In this document: positions 25,896-34,848 of the stretch, piece after piece
How positions within the stretch are numbered: the first letter of the stretch is position 1
Layout of the letters: each line of letters starts with the position of its first letter
DNA from: Paenibacillus dauci
GTDB lineage: Bacteria > Bacillota > Bacilli > Paenibacillales > Paenibacillaceae
Direction: 5' to 3'
DNA: 64,000 nucleotides
NCBI RefSeq assembly: GCF_000971985.1
Contig: NZ_KQ040798.1
Span: 423,816 to 487,815 of the forward strand
Position numbers and translations under genes: made by a program
Notes under the pieces: model-generated
Seen by the model: the letters and a program-made list of their open reading frames with translations, nothing else
Told to the model about the DNA's origin: nothing
Databases searched by the model: none

Positions 25896-27458
25896 TTATT
25901 GTCCGGATGCAATTTCATAAATGCGCTTCATATCCAGATGTTTGCGCACCGTATCAGCCAAGCGGTCAAAAGCTTCTTCGCGACGAGTCTGACCGTGTAT
26001 GCTTTGGATCAGCGGCTCCAGTCCTTTACGCTGGCGGAGAAAATTCAGCCAACTGCGGCGCAGCTGATCATTATCGAATACTCCATGCAGGTAGGTTCCC
26101 CAGGCAGAGCCATCGGACAAGATACATCCGTCTTCAATCGTGGCAGGGTTACCTTCTTTACCGGATAACCGGTGTAGATGGAACATGGATTGCACATCGG
26201 CTCCGTTCTCTACCGTTGTAGTACCCATGTGGATTTCATATCCTTTGACAGAAAGTGGTGGTGCCAGCGTCTTCATCTGCTGGAACCATGGAGATTCCGT
26301 ATTCAGGTGACCTTCTGCCTGTACCGTTGTCTTGGCCGAGGCAAATACGGTCGAGACCGGAAGCAGACCCAGTCCCTCGGCCATTCGAGGAGAGGGTGAA
26401 TCATGGCCAGCCGGATCATGCAGATGCCTACCGAGCATTTGATAGCCACCACATATGCCGACCAACTGTACAGAGCGCCGGGTGTGCTGCTTTTTGATAC
26501 AACTAGCCAGACCGCGGTTCTGCAGAAATTCCAGATCACCAAGGGTATCCTTGGTTCCAGGCAAAATAATAACATCAGGCGTTCCCAGCTGATCGGGATG
26601 ATCGACGTAACGTACAGATACATCGGGTTCTGCTTCCAGCAGATCAAAATCTGTAAAGTTGGATATTCGCGGGTAGTGAATAATGACGATATCGAGTTCA
26701 CGATCCGGCAGAGGAACACTGGATTTGCGCTGGAGGGCTACGGAATCTTCGGCTTCGAGATGAAGATTCTCTTCGTATGGCAGCACTCCAATCACCGGAA
26801 TCCCGGTACGCTGCTGAAGCCAATCAAGTCCAGGCTGAAGCAACGCCAGATCACCCCGGAATTTATTGATAATGAATCCTTTGACCCGTTCACGTTCATG
26901 GGATTCCAACAGTTCGAGCGTACCGACGATTGCAGCGAATACACCGCCGCGGTCAATATCCGCTACGAGCAGCACCGGAGCATCTGCCCAGCCTGCCAGA
27001 TTCATATTGACGATATCTCGATCTTTTAGATTAATCTCGGCGGGACTGCCAGCTCCCTCCATCACAACCATATCATGCTGATCCCGCAGCCGGTTCAGCG
27101 CCTCCATCACCAGCGGACGAGCCTGTGGCAAAAAGTCCTGCCGGTAGTCCCACGCACTCATCTGGGCATAAGGCTGTCCATGCACCACAATCTGCGAATG
27201 CATATCCCGGACAGGCTTAATCAGAATTGGATTCATATCGGTCGTTGCGCATTTGCCGCAGGCTTCGGCCTGTACGCCCTGGGCGCGCCCAATTTCTCTC
27301 CCATCCGGGGTCACATAGGAATTGTTCGCCATGTTCTGCGATTTGAAAGGGGCCGTATTCCAGCCATCCTGTGTAAAGATACGGCAGAGCGCGGTAGTGA
27401 TTACACTTTTCCCTACATCTGATGCTGTGCCCTGCAGCATAATAATTGACCTTCGCAT
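25896..27458 (-). CDS. cobQ: Cobyric acid synthase
   Basis: 520 residues. The N-terminal dethiobiotin-synthetase-like ATPase has the P-loop variant GTASDVGKSVITTALCR and SQNMANNSYVT. The C-terminal class I glutamine amidotransferase has the nucleophile Cys in VGICGGYQMLG and catalytic His in GTYLHGVFDN. It amidates adenosylcobyrinic acid a,c-diamide at four side chains to give cobyric acid. AAAAGGAGG precedes the ATG. It is the last gene of the minus-strand cobalamin cluster, 25 nt after cobS. Its presence means the cell handles precursors earlier than cobinamide, although no ring-forming genes are in the window. Confidence 0.95.
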   Translation of the reverse strand: MRRSIIMLQGTASDVGKSVITTALCRIFTQDGWNTAPFKSQNMANNSYVTPDGREIGRAQGVQAEACGKCATTDMNPILIKPVRDMHSQIVVHGQPYAQMSAWDYRQDFLPQARPLVMEALNRLRDQHDMVVMEGAGSPAEINLKDRDIVNMNLAGWADAPVLLVADIDRGGVFAAIVGTLELLESHERERVKGFIINKFRGDLALLQPGLDWLQQRTGIPVIGVLPYEENLHLEAEDSVALQRKSSVPLPDRELDIVIIHYPRISNFTDFDLLEAEPDVSVRYVDHPDQLGTPDVIILPGTKDTLGDLEFLQNRGLASCIKKQHTRRSVQLVGICGGYQMLGRHLHDPAGHDSPSPRMAEGLGLLPVSTVFASAKTTVQAEGHLNTESPWFQQMKTLAPPLSVKGYEIHMGTTTVENGADVQSMFHLHRLSGKEGNPATIEDGCILSDGSAWGTYLHGVFDNDQLRRSWLNFLRQRKGLEPLIQSIHGQTRREEAFDRLADTVRKHLDMKRIYEIASGQ

Positions 27459-27483
27459 CCTGCAGCCTCCTTTTGATTTGCCA

Positions 27484-28371
27484 TTATCCCAGCAGTCCGA
27501 ACTGATACCAGATCATAGTGATCAACAGCAGAACGATCAGTTCCACACCTTCATTTAATGCACCATAAATATCGCCAGTCAACCCACCGAGCCGTCTGGC
27601 TGCACGGCGAGCCATCCATTCACCGGTGAGCCAGGCACAGATTGGACTGAGCAGACAGCTGAGCAGTGAAGCGGTCAAAACAAGGTGCATATGGGCATCA
27701 TATACGGATAGATGATTATCGACTATCCATTCGCCTGACGGAGAAAGTATCATCCACAGGATTACAGCTACGGCAGCTGTACACCCAATCGCGATCCAGC
27801 TCGCATGATTGCGTTCCATGCGGCCGGTACCCGAGAACAGAGCTGCCAATCCTTCCTGCTGCCTGGCTGAAGGCCAGCTGGCTATTGCTTTAACCATATA
27901 CCAGCGGCTCCAGATCATCGGCAGAATCATAACGATATAAACGGTATATGTAGAATCCTTACTGCTGGTAGCCATCAGCGCATACAGCAGTGATCCTTTC
28001 AGGGCAAGCAGCAGGATACAGGCGATTACACCCATGGCTCCTACCCGACTGTCTTTCATGATTTCCAACATCCGTTCTCTCGAACGGTGACTAAGTAATC
28101 CATCCGCACTGTCCATCCAGCCATCCAGATGCAGTGCGCCTGTTAAGCCAATCCATAGACAAAGAGTTAGCACAGCAGCAGGTGCCGTCGGCAGAAGCCA
28201 CTGAAACAGCAATGCCCCGGCAGCAGTACATATTCCAATCACCAAACCGACGAGTGGAAAGTATTTTACACTACGTCGCAGCAGCTCATTGCCAAAATCC
28301 AGCTCCAGCCGTACCGGAATACGCGATAGAAACTGAAAAGCAGCTGCAACAGCTTCCAATTCCCTGTTCAT
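27484..28371 (-). CDS. cobS: Adenosylcobinamide-GDP ribazoletransferase (cobalamin synthase)
   Basis: 295 residues, polytopic membrane protein with about six helices. The conserved acidic motif DGWMDSADGLLSHRSRERML, with the Mg-binding Asp residues, is near residue 80. It joins alpha-ribazole (or its phosphate) to adenosylcobinamide-GDP, the last assembly step, at the cytoplasmic membrane. Its start overlaps the cobU stop by 4 nt (ATGA). The N-terminal FQFLSRIPV and the early PLVGLVIG are typical of the family. Confidence 0.95.
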   Translation of the reverse strand: MNRELEAVAAAFQFLSRIPVRLELDFGNELLRRSVKYFPLVGLVIGICTAAGALLFQWLLPTAPAAVLTLCLWIGLTGALHLDGWMDSADGLLSHRSRERMLEIMKDSRVGAMGVIACILLLALKGSLLYALMATSSKDSTYTVYIVMILPMIWSRWYMVKAIASWPSARQQEGLAALFSGTGRMERNHASWIAIGCTAAVAVILWMILSPSGEWIVDNHLSVYDAHMHLVLTASLLSCLLSPICAWLTGEWMARRAARRLGGLTGDIYGALNEGVELIVLLLITMIWYQFGLLG

Positions 28372-28943
28372 AATCGGTATTCCCTGCTTTTGAGTTCTAT
28401 AGGGATACCTGCCGTCACCAGAAATACACGCGAGCAGACCTCAGCGATCCGGCGATTGGCTATACCTGCCAGATCCCGGTACAAGCGGCCTAGCGGATAG
28501 GCGGGCACAATTCCGTCGCCCACCTCATTGGTCACCAGAATGATGGCTCCCGGATAGGCTTCGATCGCAGTAACCAGCTCATCGACCTGCCGCATCACCT
28601 GTTCCTGTACATTAGGATCATGCTCATAATGCAGCAGCACATTGGAGAGCCATAGAGTCAGGCAATCGATCAGCAGTGCAGGTGCATTATCTTCTTCGGC
28701 CCGGCGGCGCAGCAGACCAGCCAGATTCATCGGTTCCTCATCTATTTCCCAGGCATATCCGCTCTCCTGCCGCTGCTGACGATGAAGACGTACACGCTCC
28801 CGCATTTCATCATCGGCAGCCTGTGCAGTCGCAATATACCATGCTTGTGAATGTTCGGCAGCGCATAGACGTTCTGCAAATGTACTTTTGCCGCTGCGGG
28901 CCCCACCGGTAACGAGCACTTTGTTATGGCGATATATGCTCAT
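28368..28943 (-). CDS. cobU: Adenosylcobinamide kinase / phosphate guanylyltransferase
   Basis: 191 residues. Walker A GGARSGKST at the N-terminus, the guanylylated-His region around AEHSQAWYIATAQ, DCLTLWLSNVLL, and VTNEVGDGIVPAYPLGR are all family signatures. It phosphorylates adenosylcobinamide, then adds GMP from GTP. The start ATG overlaps the cobT stop (ATGA), and the stop overlaps the cobS start, so cobT-cobU-cobS are translationally coupled. Confidence 0.95.
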   Translation of the reverse strand: MSIYRHNKVLVTGGARSGKSTFAERLCAAEHSQAWYIATAQAADDEMRERVRLHRQQRQESGYAWEIDEEPMNLAGLLRRRAEEDNAPALLIDCLTLWLSNVLLHYEHDPNVQEQVMRQVDELVTAIEAYPGAIILVTNEVGDGIVPAYPLGRLYRDLAGIANRRIAEVCSRVFLVTAGIPIELKSREYRL

Positions 28944-30010
28944 CAGGACATATTCCCGGAACCGCCGGACACCCTTGCACTGGTGAAAGTAGACATCTCG
29001 TTCATCAGATGACTGACTGCATCAATCATATGCAGCACGATCACACCGCCGGTTCCTTCTCCAAGCCGCATATCCAGCTGTAGCAGCGGACGTATTCCCA
29101 GCACTTTGAGAGCAAGACGATGACCTTTCTCCGCAGACATATGTGAGCCGATCAGATAACCTTTGACCTGCGGAGCCATCGTATAGGCAGCTACAGCAGC
29201 TACTGTAGAGATGAAGCCATCCAGTACTACCGGACAGCCCTGGGAAGCTGCTCCCAGAATGACACCCACCAGGCCGGCAATCTCCAGACCACCCACTTTG
29301 ATCAATACGTCTATCGCATCCTTGCCATCCGGCTGATGCAGAGCTAGCGCGTCTCTGATAATGCTGGCTTTGCGTTTAAGTCCGCTATCTGTCAGTCCGG
29401 TTCCACGGCCGGTTACTTCTTCCGGTGATAAGCCGGATAAGGCACACAGCATCGCACTGCTGGCTGTTGTATTGCCGATTCCCATTTCACCAGTAACAAA
29501 TAACTGACTGCCGCGATCTGCTGCTTCGATAGCGATATTCATTCCGGTTACGATCGCTTGCACCGCTTGTTCGCGTGTCATCACCTGTTCCCGCGCCATA
29601 TTGCCGGTGCCCTGGCGAATTTTGTGGTTAAGCAGTTCGGGATGCTCTACATTGCCTTTCACCCCGATATCTACACATAGCACATCGGCTCCCGCCTGAC
29701 GAGACAGTACATTAATCGCAGCTCCACCGGACAGCATATTGAGCAGCATCTGCTGGGTAACCTCCTGCGGAAAAGCACTGACTCCCTCTTCGCATACCCC
29801 ATGATCCGCGGCCATCACAATTACGGTCTTGTGCTGTATGACCGATTTGACATCTCCCGTAATACATGCCAGCTGTACCGCCAGATTCTCCAGCATTCCG
29901 AGGCTTCCGGGCGGCTTGGTTAGTTGATCCAAATGCAGCTGTGCTGCCCGGCCCACCTCCAGACGGACAGGTTGGATACGTTCAGATACTTCTCGAATAA
30001 ACTGTTCCAT
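28943..30010 (-). CDS. cobT: Nicotinate-nucleotide:dimethylbenzimidazole phosphoribosyltransferase
   Basis: The start is ATG 30010, after GGAGGAG; the frame is open 11 codons further but without a site. 355 residues, the usual length. Motifs: TKPPGSLGMLE near residue 30, the VVMAADHGVCEEGVSAFPQEVT block, TGEMGIGNTT and the C-terminal RLGEGTGGV region that holds the catalytic Glu. It makes alpha-ribazole phosphate from NaMN and the lower-ligand base. The C-terminal tail (SGGSGNMS) is short and odd but in frame with the cobU overlap. Confidence 0.95.
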   Translation of the reverse strand: MEQFIREVSERIQPVRLEVGRAAQLHLDQLTKPPGSLGMLENLAVQLACITGDVKSVIQHKTVIVMAADHGVCEEGVSAFPQEVTQQMLLNMLSGGAAINVLSRQAGADVLCVDIGVKGNVEHPELLNHKIRQGTGNMAREQVMTREQAVQAIVTGMNIAIEAADRGSQLFVTGEMGIGNTTASSAMLCALSGLSPEEVTGRGTGLTDSGLKRKASIIRDALALHQPDGKDAIDVLIKVGGLEIAGLVGVILGAASQGCPVVLDGFISTVAAVAAYTMAPQVKGYLIGSHMSAEKGHRLALKVLGIRPLLQLDMRLGEGTGGVIVLHMIDAVSHLMNEMSTFTSARVSGGSGNMS

Positions 30011-30151
30011 GATGCTTCTCCTCCTGCTTGTGTTTGCTCTCATTTCAATGATTCACTGGTATCCCAGTCCATAGAAATACCGCAGACTTTCATATTTACA
30101 TTGATATAATAAGATGACATTACTTATGAAAATAATGATCGGGCTGCCCTG

Positions 30152-30979
30152 CTATTGACGCTTCAGTAGCAGCTGCGGTACATGAATATCCGGGTGATGA
30201 ACAATCGCCGGCTCTACCTGAAACAGACTACGAATTGTCTCTTCCTGCATTAGCTGCTGCGGAGTGCCTGTCTGGATCATTCGTCCTTCATTCAGCGCCA
30301 GCAGACGATCACAATAACGCGCAGCCAGATTCAGATCGTGCAGTACAGCAATAATAGTAATCCCCGATTCACGCCGCCATTCATCCAACCATTCCATAAA
30401 ATGAATCTGATAGGCGATATCCAGATACGTCGTTGGTTCATCCAGCAGCAGCAGTTTGGGCTGCTGTGCCATTACTTTGCCAAAAGCAACTCGCTGACGC
30501 TGTCCACCACTCAGCTGATCCAGTGGACGGTCAGCCAGCGAACGCAGATCCAGACGCTCCATAATCTGATCAATCAGCTCATCGGCCGTATCCAGTTCAT
30601 CCCGGCCCAGCCAGCTCTGATACGGGTATCTGCCCATAGTTAATACTTCGCGTACCGGGTAATGCAGCGGAGCAAGTCCTTCCTGACCCAGTACAGCTGT
30701 GAACCGGGCAATACGCCGCCTGCTGTAGCTGCTAATATCCCTGCCTTCCAGTAGTACCGTACCCGTGTCCGTCCTCTCCATACCGGAGATTAACTGGAGC
30801 ATCGTTGTTTTGCCGCTGCCATTGGGACCGATAATCCCCCAGTATTCCCCTGTCTGCACCTGCCAATTAATATCCTGGAGTACGGGCTTATGCGAATAAG
30901 CTTTCCCAGCCTGACGAAGCTCTATAACAGGGGCTGCATTCTGGATATGTTGATCCTGCTGCGTTCTCATCGGTGTCAT
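30152..30979 (-). CDS. Cobalamin/corrinoid (FecCD-type) ABC transporter, ATP-binding protein
   Basis: 275 residues. Walker A GPNGSGKTTML, signature LSGGQRQRV, Walker B LLLLDEPTTYLD and the H-loop VLHDLNLA are intact. It belongs to the BtuD/FhuC/FecE group. It powers the permease encoded 90 nt upstream. The place inside a cobalamin gene cluster points to B12 or cobinamide as cargo, though iron-siderophore importers have the same architecture. AAGGAAG precedes the ATG. The gap of 141 nt to cobT has no visible terminator. Confidence 0.92.
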   Translation of the reverse strand: MTPMRTQQDQHIQNAAPVIELRQAGKAYSHKPVLQDINWQVQTGEYWGIIGPNGSGKTTMLQLISGMERTDTGTVLLEGRDISSYSRRRIARFTAVLGQEGLAPLHYPVREVLTMGRYPYQSWLGRDELDTADELIDQIMERLDLRSLADRPLDQLSGGQRQRVAFGKVMAQQPKLLLLDEPTTYLDIAYQIHFMEWLDEWRRESGITIIAVLHDLNLAARYCDRLLALNEGRMIQTGTPQQLMQEETIRSLFQVEPAIVHHPDIHVPQLLLKRQ

Positions 30980-31069
30980 TGGAATCTTCCTTTCCGCTGT
31001 CTGCTAGTATGCTCTCTCTTATGGCTATGTGCTACTTTATGCCCCGGCATACAGATTGCTGTGTATCCA

Positions 31070-32107
31070 TTAATCGGTCCGCTGCTTTTTGTAGCGATGC
31101 AGCAAATAGGCAAAAAATGGCGCCCCGACAAAAGCCGTTACGACACCCAGCGGAATCTCGGTCGGTGACAACACCGTACGTGCAACCGTATCGGCCCACA
31201 TCAGGAAAATGCCTCCTCCCAGCGCTGACAGCGGAATCAGCAGACGATAATCGGAACCAATCAGCAGACGAATCATATGCGGCACGACCAGTCCGACAAA
31301 CGCAATCACACCGGATACCGAGACGGCTGCCGCCGTGATCAATGTAGCTACAATCAATACGAGCGTTTTGGTACGATCTACCGTGAGGCCCAGATGGGCC
31401 GCTTCCTTTTCCCCGAGAGCCAGCAGATTCATCGCCCGCGACTGTGTCCACAGAAATAGAATACCGATCAATACATATGGCAGCATAACGACCACATACG
31501 GCCATCCGCGCAGGCTCAGACTGCCCATCGTCCAGAATATAATCTCATTCACGCTTCCCTCGGACATGGATGCCAGAAAGGAAACAATCGCGCCGAGAAA
31601 AGACTGCATCACCACGCCTGACAAAATCAGGCTGTTCGTCGGAATCCTCCCCTGTTCACGTGCCAGCATCAATACCCCATACAGCGTGATCATCCCTGTA
31701 ACAAAAGCAACCAGCGGCAACGTCCAGCTACCAAACAGCGAGTATTCATATCCTGTAAAAATAAGCACTGCTGCTCCTACCGATGCCCCTGACGAGACCC
31801 CCAGTGTAAACGGATCGGCCAGCGGATTGCGCAGCACTCCCTGAAAAGCAGCGCCGGCAACACCCAGCGCTGCTCCCACCAGCATAGCCAGCACGACACG
31901 CGGCATACGAATTCGCAGCATAATTTGCTCGGAGGCTCCACTCCAATCCGGTACAATCCAGTGCTGCATAAAAGGTAGATGATACAGCAGAATACGTATA
32001 ATCTGTCCTGCCGAAATATAGACCGAACCGATTCCGGTCGTCAGTACCAGACTAATTACCAGCAAAGCGACAAACAGCAGTACCGGCAGTGTCGCTTTGC
32101 GGCTCAT
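31070..32107 (-). CDS. Cobalamin/corrinoid ABC transporter, FecCD/BtuC-type permease
   Basis: 345 residues with nine or ten helices. The family blocks RMPRVVLAMLVGAALGVAGA, GVSSGASVGAAVLI and VAFVGLVVPHMIRLL are clear. It forms the channel dimer of a type II importer. It starts with an ATGA overlap on the binding-protein gene upstream, so the two are coupled. Cargo is inferred from the cobalamin context. Confidence 0.92.
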   Translation of the reverse strand: MSRKATLPVLLFVALLVISLVLTTGIGSVYISAGQIIRILLYHLPFMQHWIVPDWSGASEQIMLRIRMPRVVLAMLVGAALGVAGAAFQGVLRNPLADPFTLGVSSGASVGAAVLIFTGYEYSLFGSWTLPLVAFVTGMITLYGVLMLAREQGRIPTNSLILSGVVMQSFLGAIVSFLASMSEGSVNEIIFWTMGSLSLRGWPYVVVMLPYVLIGILFLWTQSRAMNLLALGEKEAAHLGLTVDRTKTLVLIVATLITAAAVSVSGVIAFVGLVVPHMIRLLIGSDYRLLIPLSALGGGIFLMWADTVARTVLSPTEIPLGVVTAFVGAPFFAYLLHRYKKQRTD

Positions 32108-33105
32108 TTCTTGACCAGATCCGGATAGATCGCATGGGCAATCTCGACCAATCCATCTGTCACACGAGGTCCTGGACGACTCACAAGATCATCGTTCAGA
32201 CCAAATAGCTGATCGTTCTGAATAGCTTTGATTTTGTTCCAGCCGCTGCGGGCACGAATAATCTGATCCAGCGTTTGCTTGGTTTTGTTGTCGACGCTTT
32301 CTTTGGAATAAAGAATTACATCCGGATCCGCTGCGACAATATTTTCTTCATTAATCTCATTCCAGCCTTCGGTATCTCCGGCGATATTGATACCGCCTGC
32401 GAGGGTGATCAGTTCATCCATGAATTCTCCTTTGCCGACGGTCCATCCCGGAGAGAACTCGATATATACTTTTTTCTTTTGCTCTGGTGTTACCGAAGCA
32501 ACTGCATCCTTAACCATCTGTACTTGCTGCTTCATATGATCCGTTACTTTTTTGGCTTCAGCCTGACGATTGGTAATTTTGCCATACAGTTCAATATTGC
32601 TCATAACATCATTTACCGTTTTGGGAGTCGTTTTGAAAATGTTAATACCTGCTGTACGCAGTTTCTGTACCAGCTCTTCACTGGAAGAGATGCCCGTGAA
32701 CACAATATCCGGGTTCTGGGCGATAATTGTCTCTACATTCGGCTCGGTGATGCCGCCAATTTTGGCTTTGGTCTTAATCTGTTCGGGATAATCATCATAT
32801 TCCGAGACCCCGACAATCTGCTGGTCCAGCCCCAGAGCAAACAAAGCTTCTGTCTCTGCCGGAGAGATCGACACAATCCGCTGCGGCGCCTGCTCAAAGG
32901 TAAATGACTTGCCGGTGGCATCTTGGACAGTCAGTGGATAGACTGTCTGCCCGGTAGCCGTGCTGCTCTGTTCGTTAGTGCCGGCCGGCTGCTGGACTGC
33001 AGTTGGAGCTTTTTCCTGAGCAGGTGCGCAGGAAGCGAGCAGTAGCGCAAGCGATAGGGTCATGATGAACATTGCCCATCTGGAAGTGTATCTGTTCGTA
33101 TTCAT
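32104..33105 (-). CDS. Cobalamin/corrinoid ABC transporter, substrate-binding lipoprotein (BtuF-like)
   Basis: 333 residues. Signal with lipobox LLASC, Cys at about 27. A Gln/Thr/Pro-rich spacer leads to a helical-backbone periplasmic-binding fold (FTFEQAPQRIVSISPAETEAL, then IGGITEPNVETIIAQNPDIVF). It is lipid-anchored outside the membrane and delivers ligand to the permease. AAAGGAGAAC precedes the ATG. It sits 46 nt after cobC in the cobalamin cluster. A siderophore-binding role cannot be excluded by sequence alone. Confidence 0.9.
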   Translation of the reverse strand: MNTNRYTSRWAMFIMTLSLALLLASCAPAQEKAPTAVQQPAGTNEQSSTATGQTVYPLTVQDATGKSFTFEQAPQRIVSISPAETEALFALGLDQQIVGVSEYDDYPEQIKTKAKIGGITEPNVETIIAQNPDIVFTGISSSEELVQKLRTAGINIFKTTPKTVNDVMSNIELYGKITNRQAEAKKVTDHMKQQVQMVKDAVASVTPEQKKKVYIEFSPGWTVGKGEFMDELITLAGGINIAGDTEGWNEINEENIVAADPDVILYSKESVDNKTKQTLDQIIRARSGWNKIKAIQNDQLFGLNDDLVSRPGPRVTDGLVEIAHAIYPDLVKK

Positions 33106-33151
33106 TATTTGTTCTCCTTTGTTATAAGCATCTTTGACATTAACCTTCTGA

Positions 33152-33841
33152 TTATAGGGGAAAAGACATTACCTCACAATCGGCCTCAGCCCATTTGAGC
33201 AAATAGCCTCCAGCAGGCGGAATCACCAGATCCCAGAATGGAATCTCCGGACACCATAGCGTAACCAGCTGCCGGATCACTCCACCATGCGTCATGATCA
33301 GGATCTGCCGCGTTTTCTCAGCTTTCTTTTCCAATGATTGAACTGCATCAAGTCCGGCTATGACCGACGGGGACACATCTAGCGAAGATGCACATAATCC
33401 GGCAGGGTTAGGTTGTAATTCAGGTAATAATGTACACGCAAAATGGTTCAACCGACTGCTGAAATGCTGCAAGGACTCTCCATGGGGTGGACAAATCGAC
33501 GCAGGATCATCAATCCAGCGCCTGTACATCGCCTGGTCACACAAATCGCTGTAGGTACAACCTTCCCACTCTCCAAAATCCAGCTCGCGAAGCGCTGGAT
33601 CATAGGTTATTTTCGCTCCCTTTCTCCTCTTTACAGGGAGTACATAATCAAGCGACTCCCGGCAGCGCAGAAGATCACTGCAATAGATCTCATCCCACTG
33701 CCAGGCAGATAGTGCCCGCCGGACAGGCTCCAATTCCTGATAAGATTCAGTAAGCAAAGGCACATCCGTATGTCCAAGATACCTCTTCTCCCTGTTCCAC
33801 TGTGTAGTGCCATGGCGCAGCAGCAATATATGTACGCTCAT
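33152..33841 (-). CDS. cobC: Alpha-ribazole phosphatase-like histidine phosphatase
   Basis: 229 residues. The catalytic motif LLRHGTTQWN is at residues 6-15, and the second His lies in MTHGGVIRQL. The acid motif LRELDFGEWEG is typical of CobC. It removes the phosphate from alpha-ribazole-5'-phosphate or adenosylcobalamin-5'-phosphate. A 2-nt gap separates it from cbiB upstream. A middle insertion (about 155-180) lengthens it relative to shorter CobC proteins. Position in the cluster supports the role over a general phosphoglycerate mutase. Confidence 0.9.
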   Translation of the reverse strand: MSVHILLLRHGTTQWNREKRYLGHTDVPLLTESYQELEPVRRALSAWQWDEIYCSDLLRCRESLDYVLPVKRRKGAKITYDPALRELDFGEWEGCTYSDLCDQAMYRRWIDDPASICPPHGESLQHFSSRLNHFACTLLPELQPNPAGLCASSLDVSPSVIAGLDAVQSLEKKAEKTRQILIMTHGGVIRQLVTLWCPEIPFWDLVIPPAGGYLLKWAEADCEVMSFPL

Positions 33842-33843
33842 CC

Positions 33844-34848
33844 TTATCCGCTGCCTCCTATCCTGATTCCTATCGCCAGCACTGTCGCACAGACTATAGT
33901 CACACTGCCTGTCCAGTACATTAGCCGGGCGGTCTGAACAATATCATCCGGCACCATATGGCGCCGGGCTGCACCCATATATGCTCGATGCGACAGTACT
34001 CCATGATAACGGTTCTGTCCTCCGAGACGGATACCCAGCGCGCCGGCGACAGCAGCTTCCGGGTAGCCGCTGTTGGGACTCGGATGACCGGAAGCATCAC
34101 GTACTACCGTTTGCCATGCACCGGCCGCATTTAATCGCAAGCATCCGCTTAGTACAATCAGTAGGATAGCGGTTAACCTTGCAGGAATATAGTTGGCGAT
34201 ATCATCCAGCCGGGCAGAAGCCCAGCCGAGATGCAGATACTTATCATTTTTGTAACCGACCATGGAATCCAGTGTATTCACGGCGCGATAAGCCATCGCC
34301 AGCGGTGCTCCGCCAAGCAGTGCATAGATCAGCGGCGAAATGACGGCATCCACTATATTTTCGGCAATCGTCTCTACCGTCCCGCGAATAATCTCCGGTT
34401 CATCCAGCTGATCTGTATCCCGTCCCACGATCATGCCGAGTGAGCGCCGAGCAGCCTGCCAATCCTGCCGAATCAGTTCCCGATAGACCTCCATGCCTGC
34501 CTGCTTGAGCCCTTTGGAAGCTATGGTGGTAGCGATTAGCAGAATCTCCAGCCCTGCACCAAGGTAAGGATGAATCCAATGGGCCATCAGCAGAACTAAC
34601 CACGTGATGAGCCACGCTCCGCCTACAATCAGCAGCGGCAGCAGAATTCCTGCTGCACGCAATCGATGCTCAGGCAGTGACCATCGCCGAATCATACGCT
34701 CTACCCTGTGAATGGCTTGCCCCATGCCGATCACCGGATGCGGTAGCCAGCGCGGATCGCCTATAATCCGGTCCAGTAGATAAGCAGCCATAGGTATCCA
34801 TATTCCGCCTGCCCAGAGAGCATCATACTGCCAGTACAACAGACTCAC
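33844..34848 (-). CDS. cbiB: Adenosylcobinamide-phosphate synthase
   Basis: 334 residues, polytopic membrane protein. The family start LLDRIIGDPRWLPHPVIGMG is at about 22-42. RDTDQLDEPEIIRGTVETIA and the NTLDSMVGYKNDKYLHLGWA block are further signatures. It attaches aminopropanol or its phosphate to cobyric acid. ATGA overlap with cobD upstream and 2 nt to cobC downstream. No Shine-Dalgarno is needed beyond coupling. Confidence 0.95.
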   Translation of the reverse strand: MSLLYWQYDALWAGGIWIPMAAYLLDRIIGDPRWLPHPVIGMGQAIHRVERMIRRWSLPEHRLRAAGILLPLLIVGGAWLITWLVLLMAHWIHPYLGAGLEILLIATTIASKGLKQAGMEVYRELIRQDWQAARRSLGMIVGRDTDQLDEPEIIRGTVETIAENIVDAVISPLIYALLGGAPLAMAYRAVNTLDSMVGYKNDKYLHLGWASARLDDIANYIPARLTAILLIVLSGCLRLNAAGAWQTVVRDASGHPSPNSGYPEAAVAGALGIRLGGQNRYHGVLSHRAYMGAARRHMVPDDIVQTARLMYWTGSVTIVCATVLAIGIRIGGSG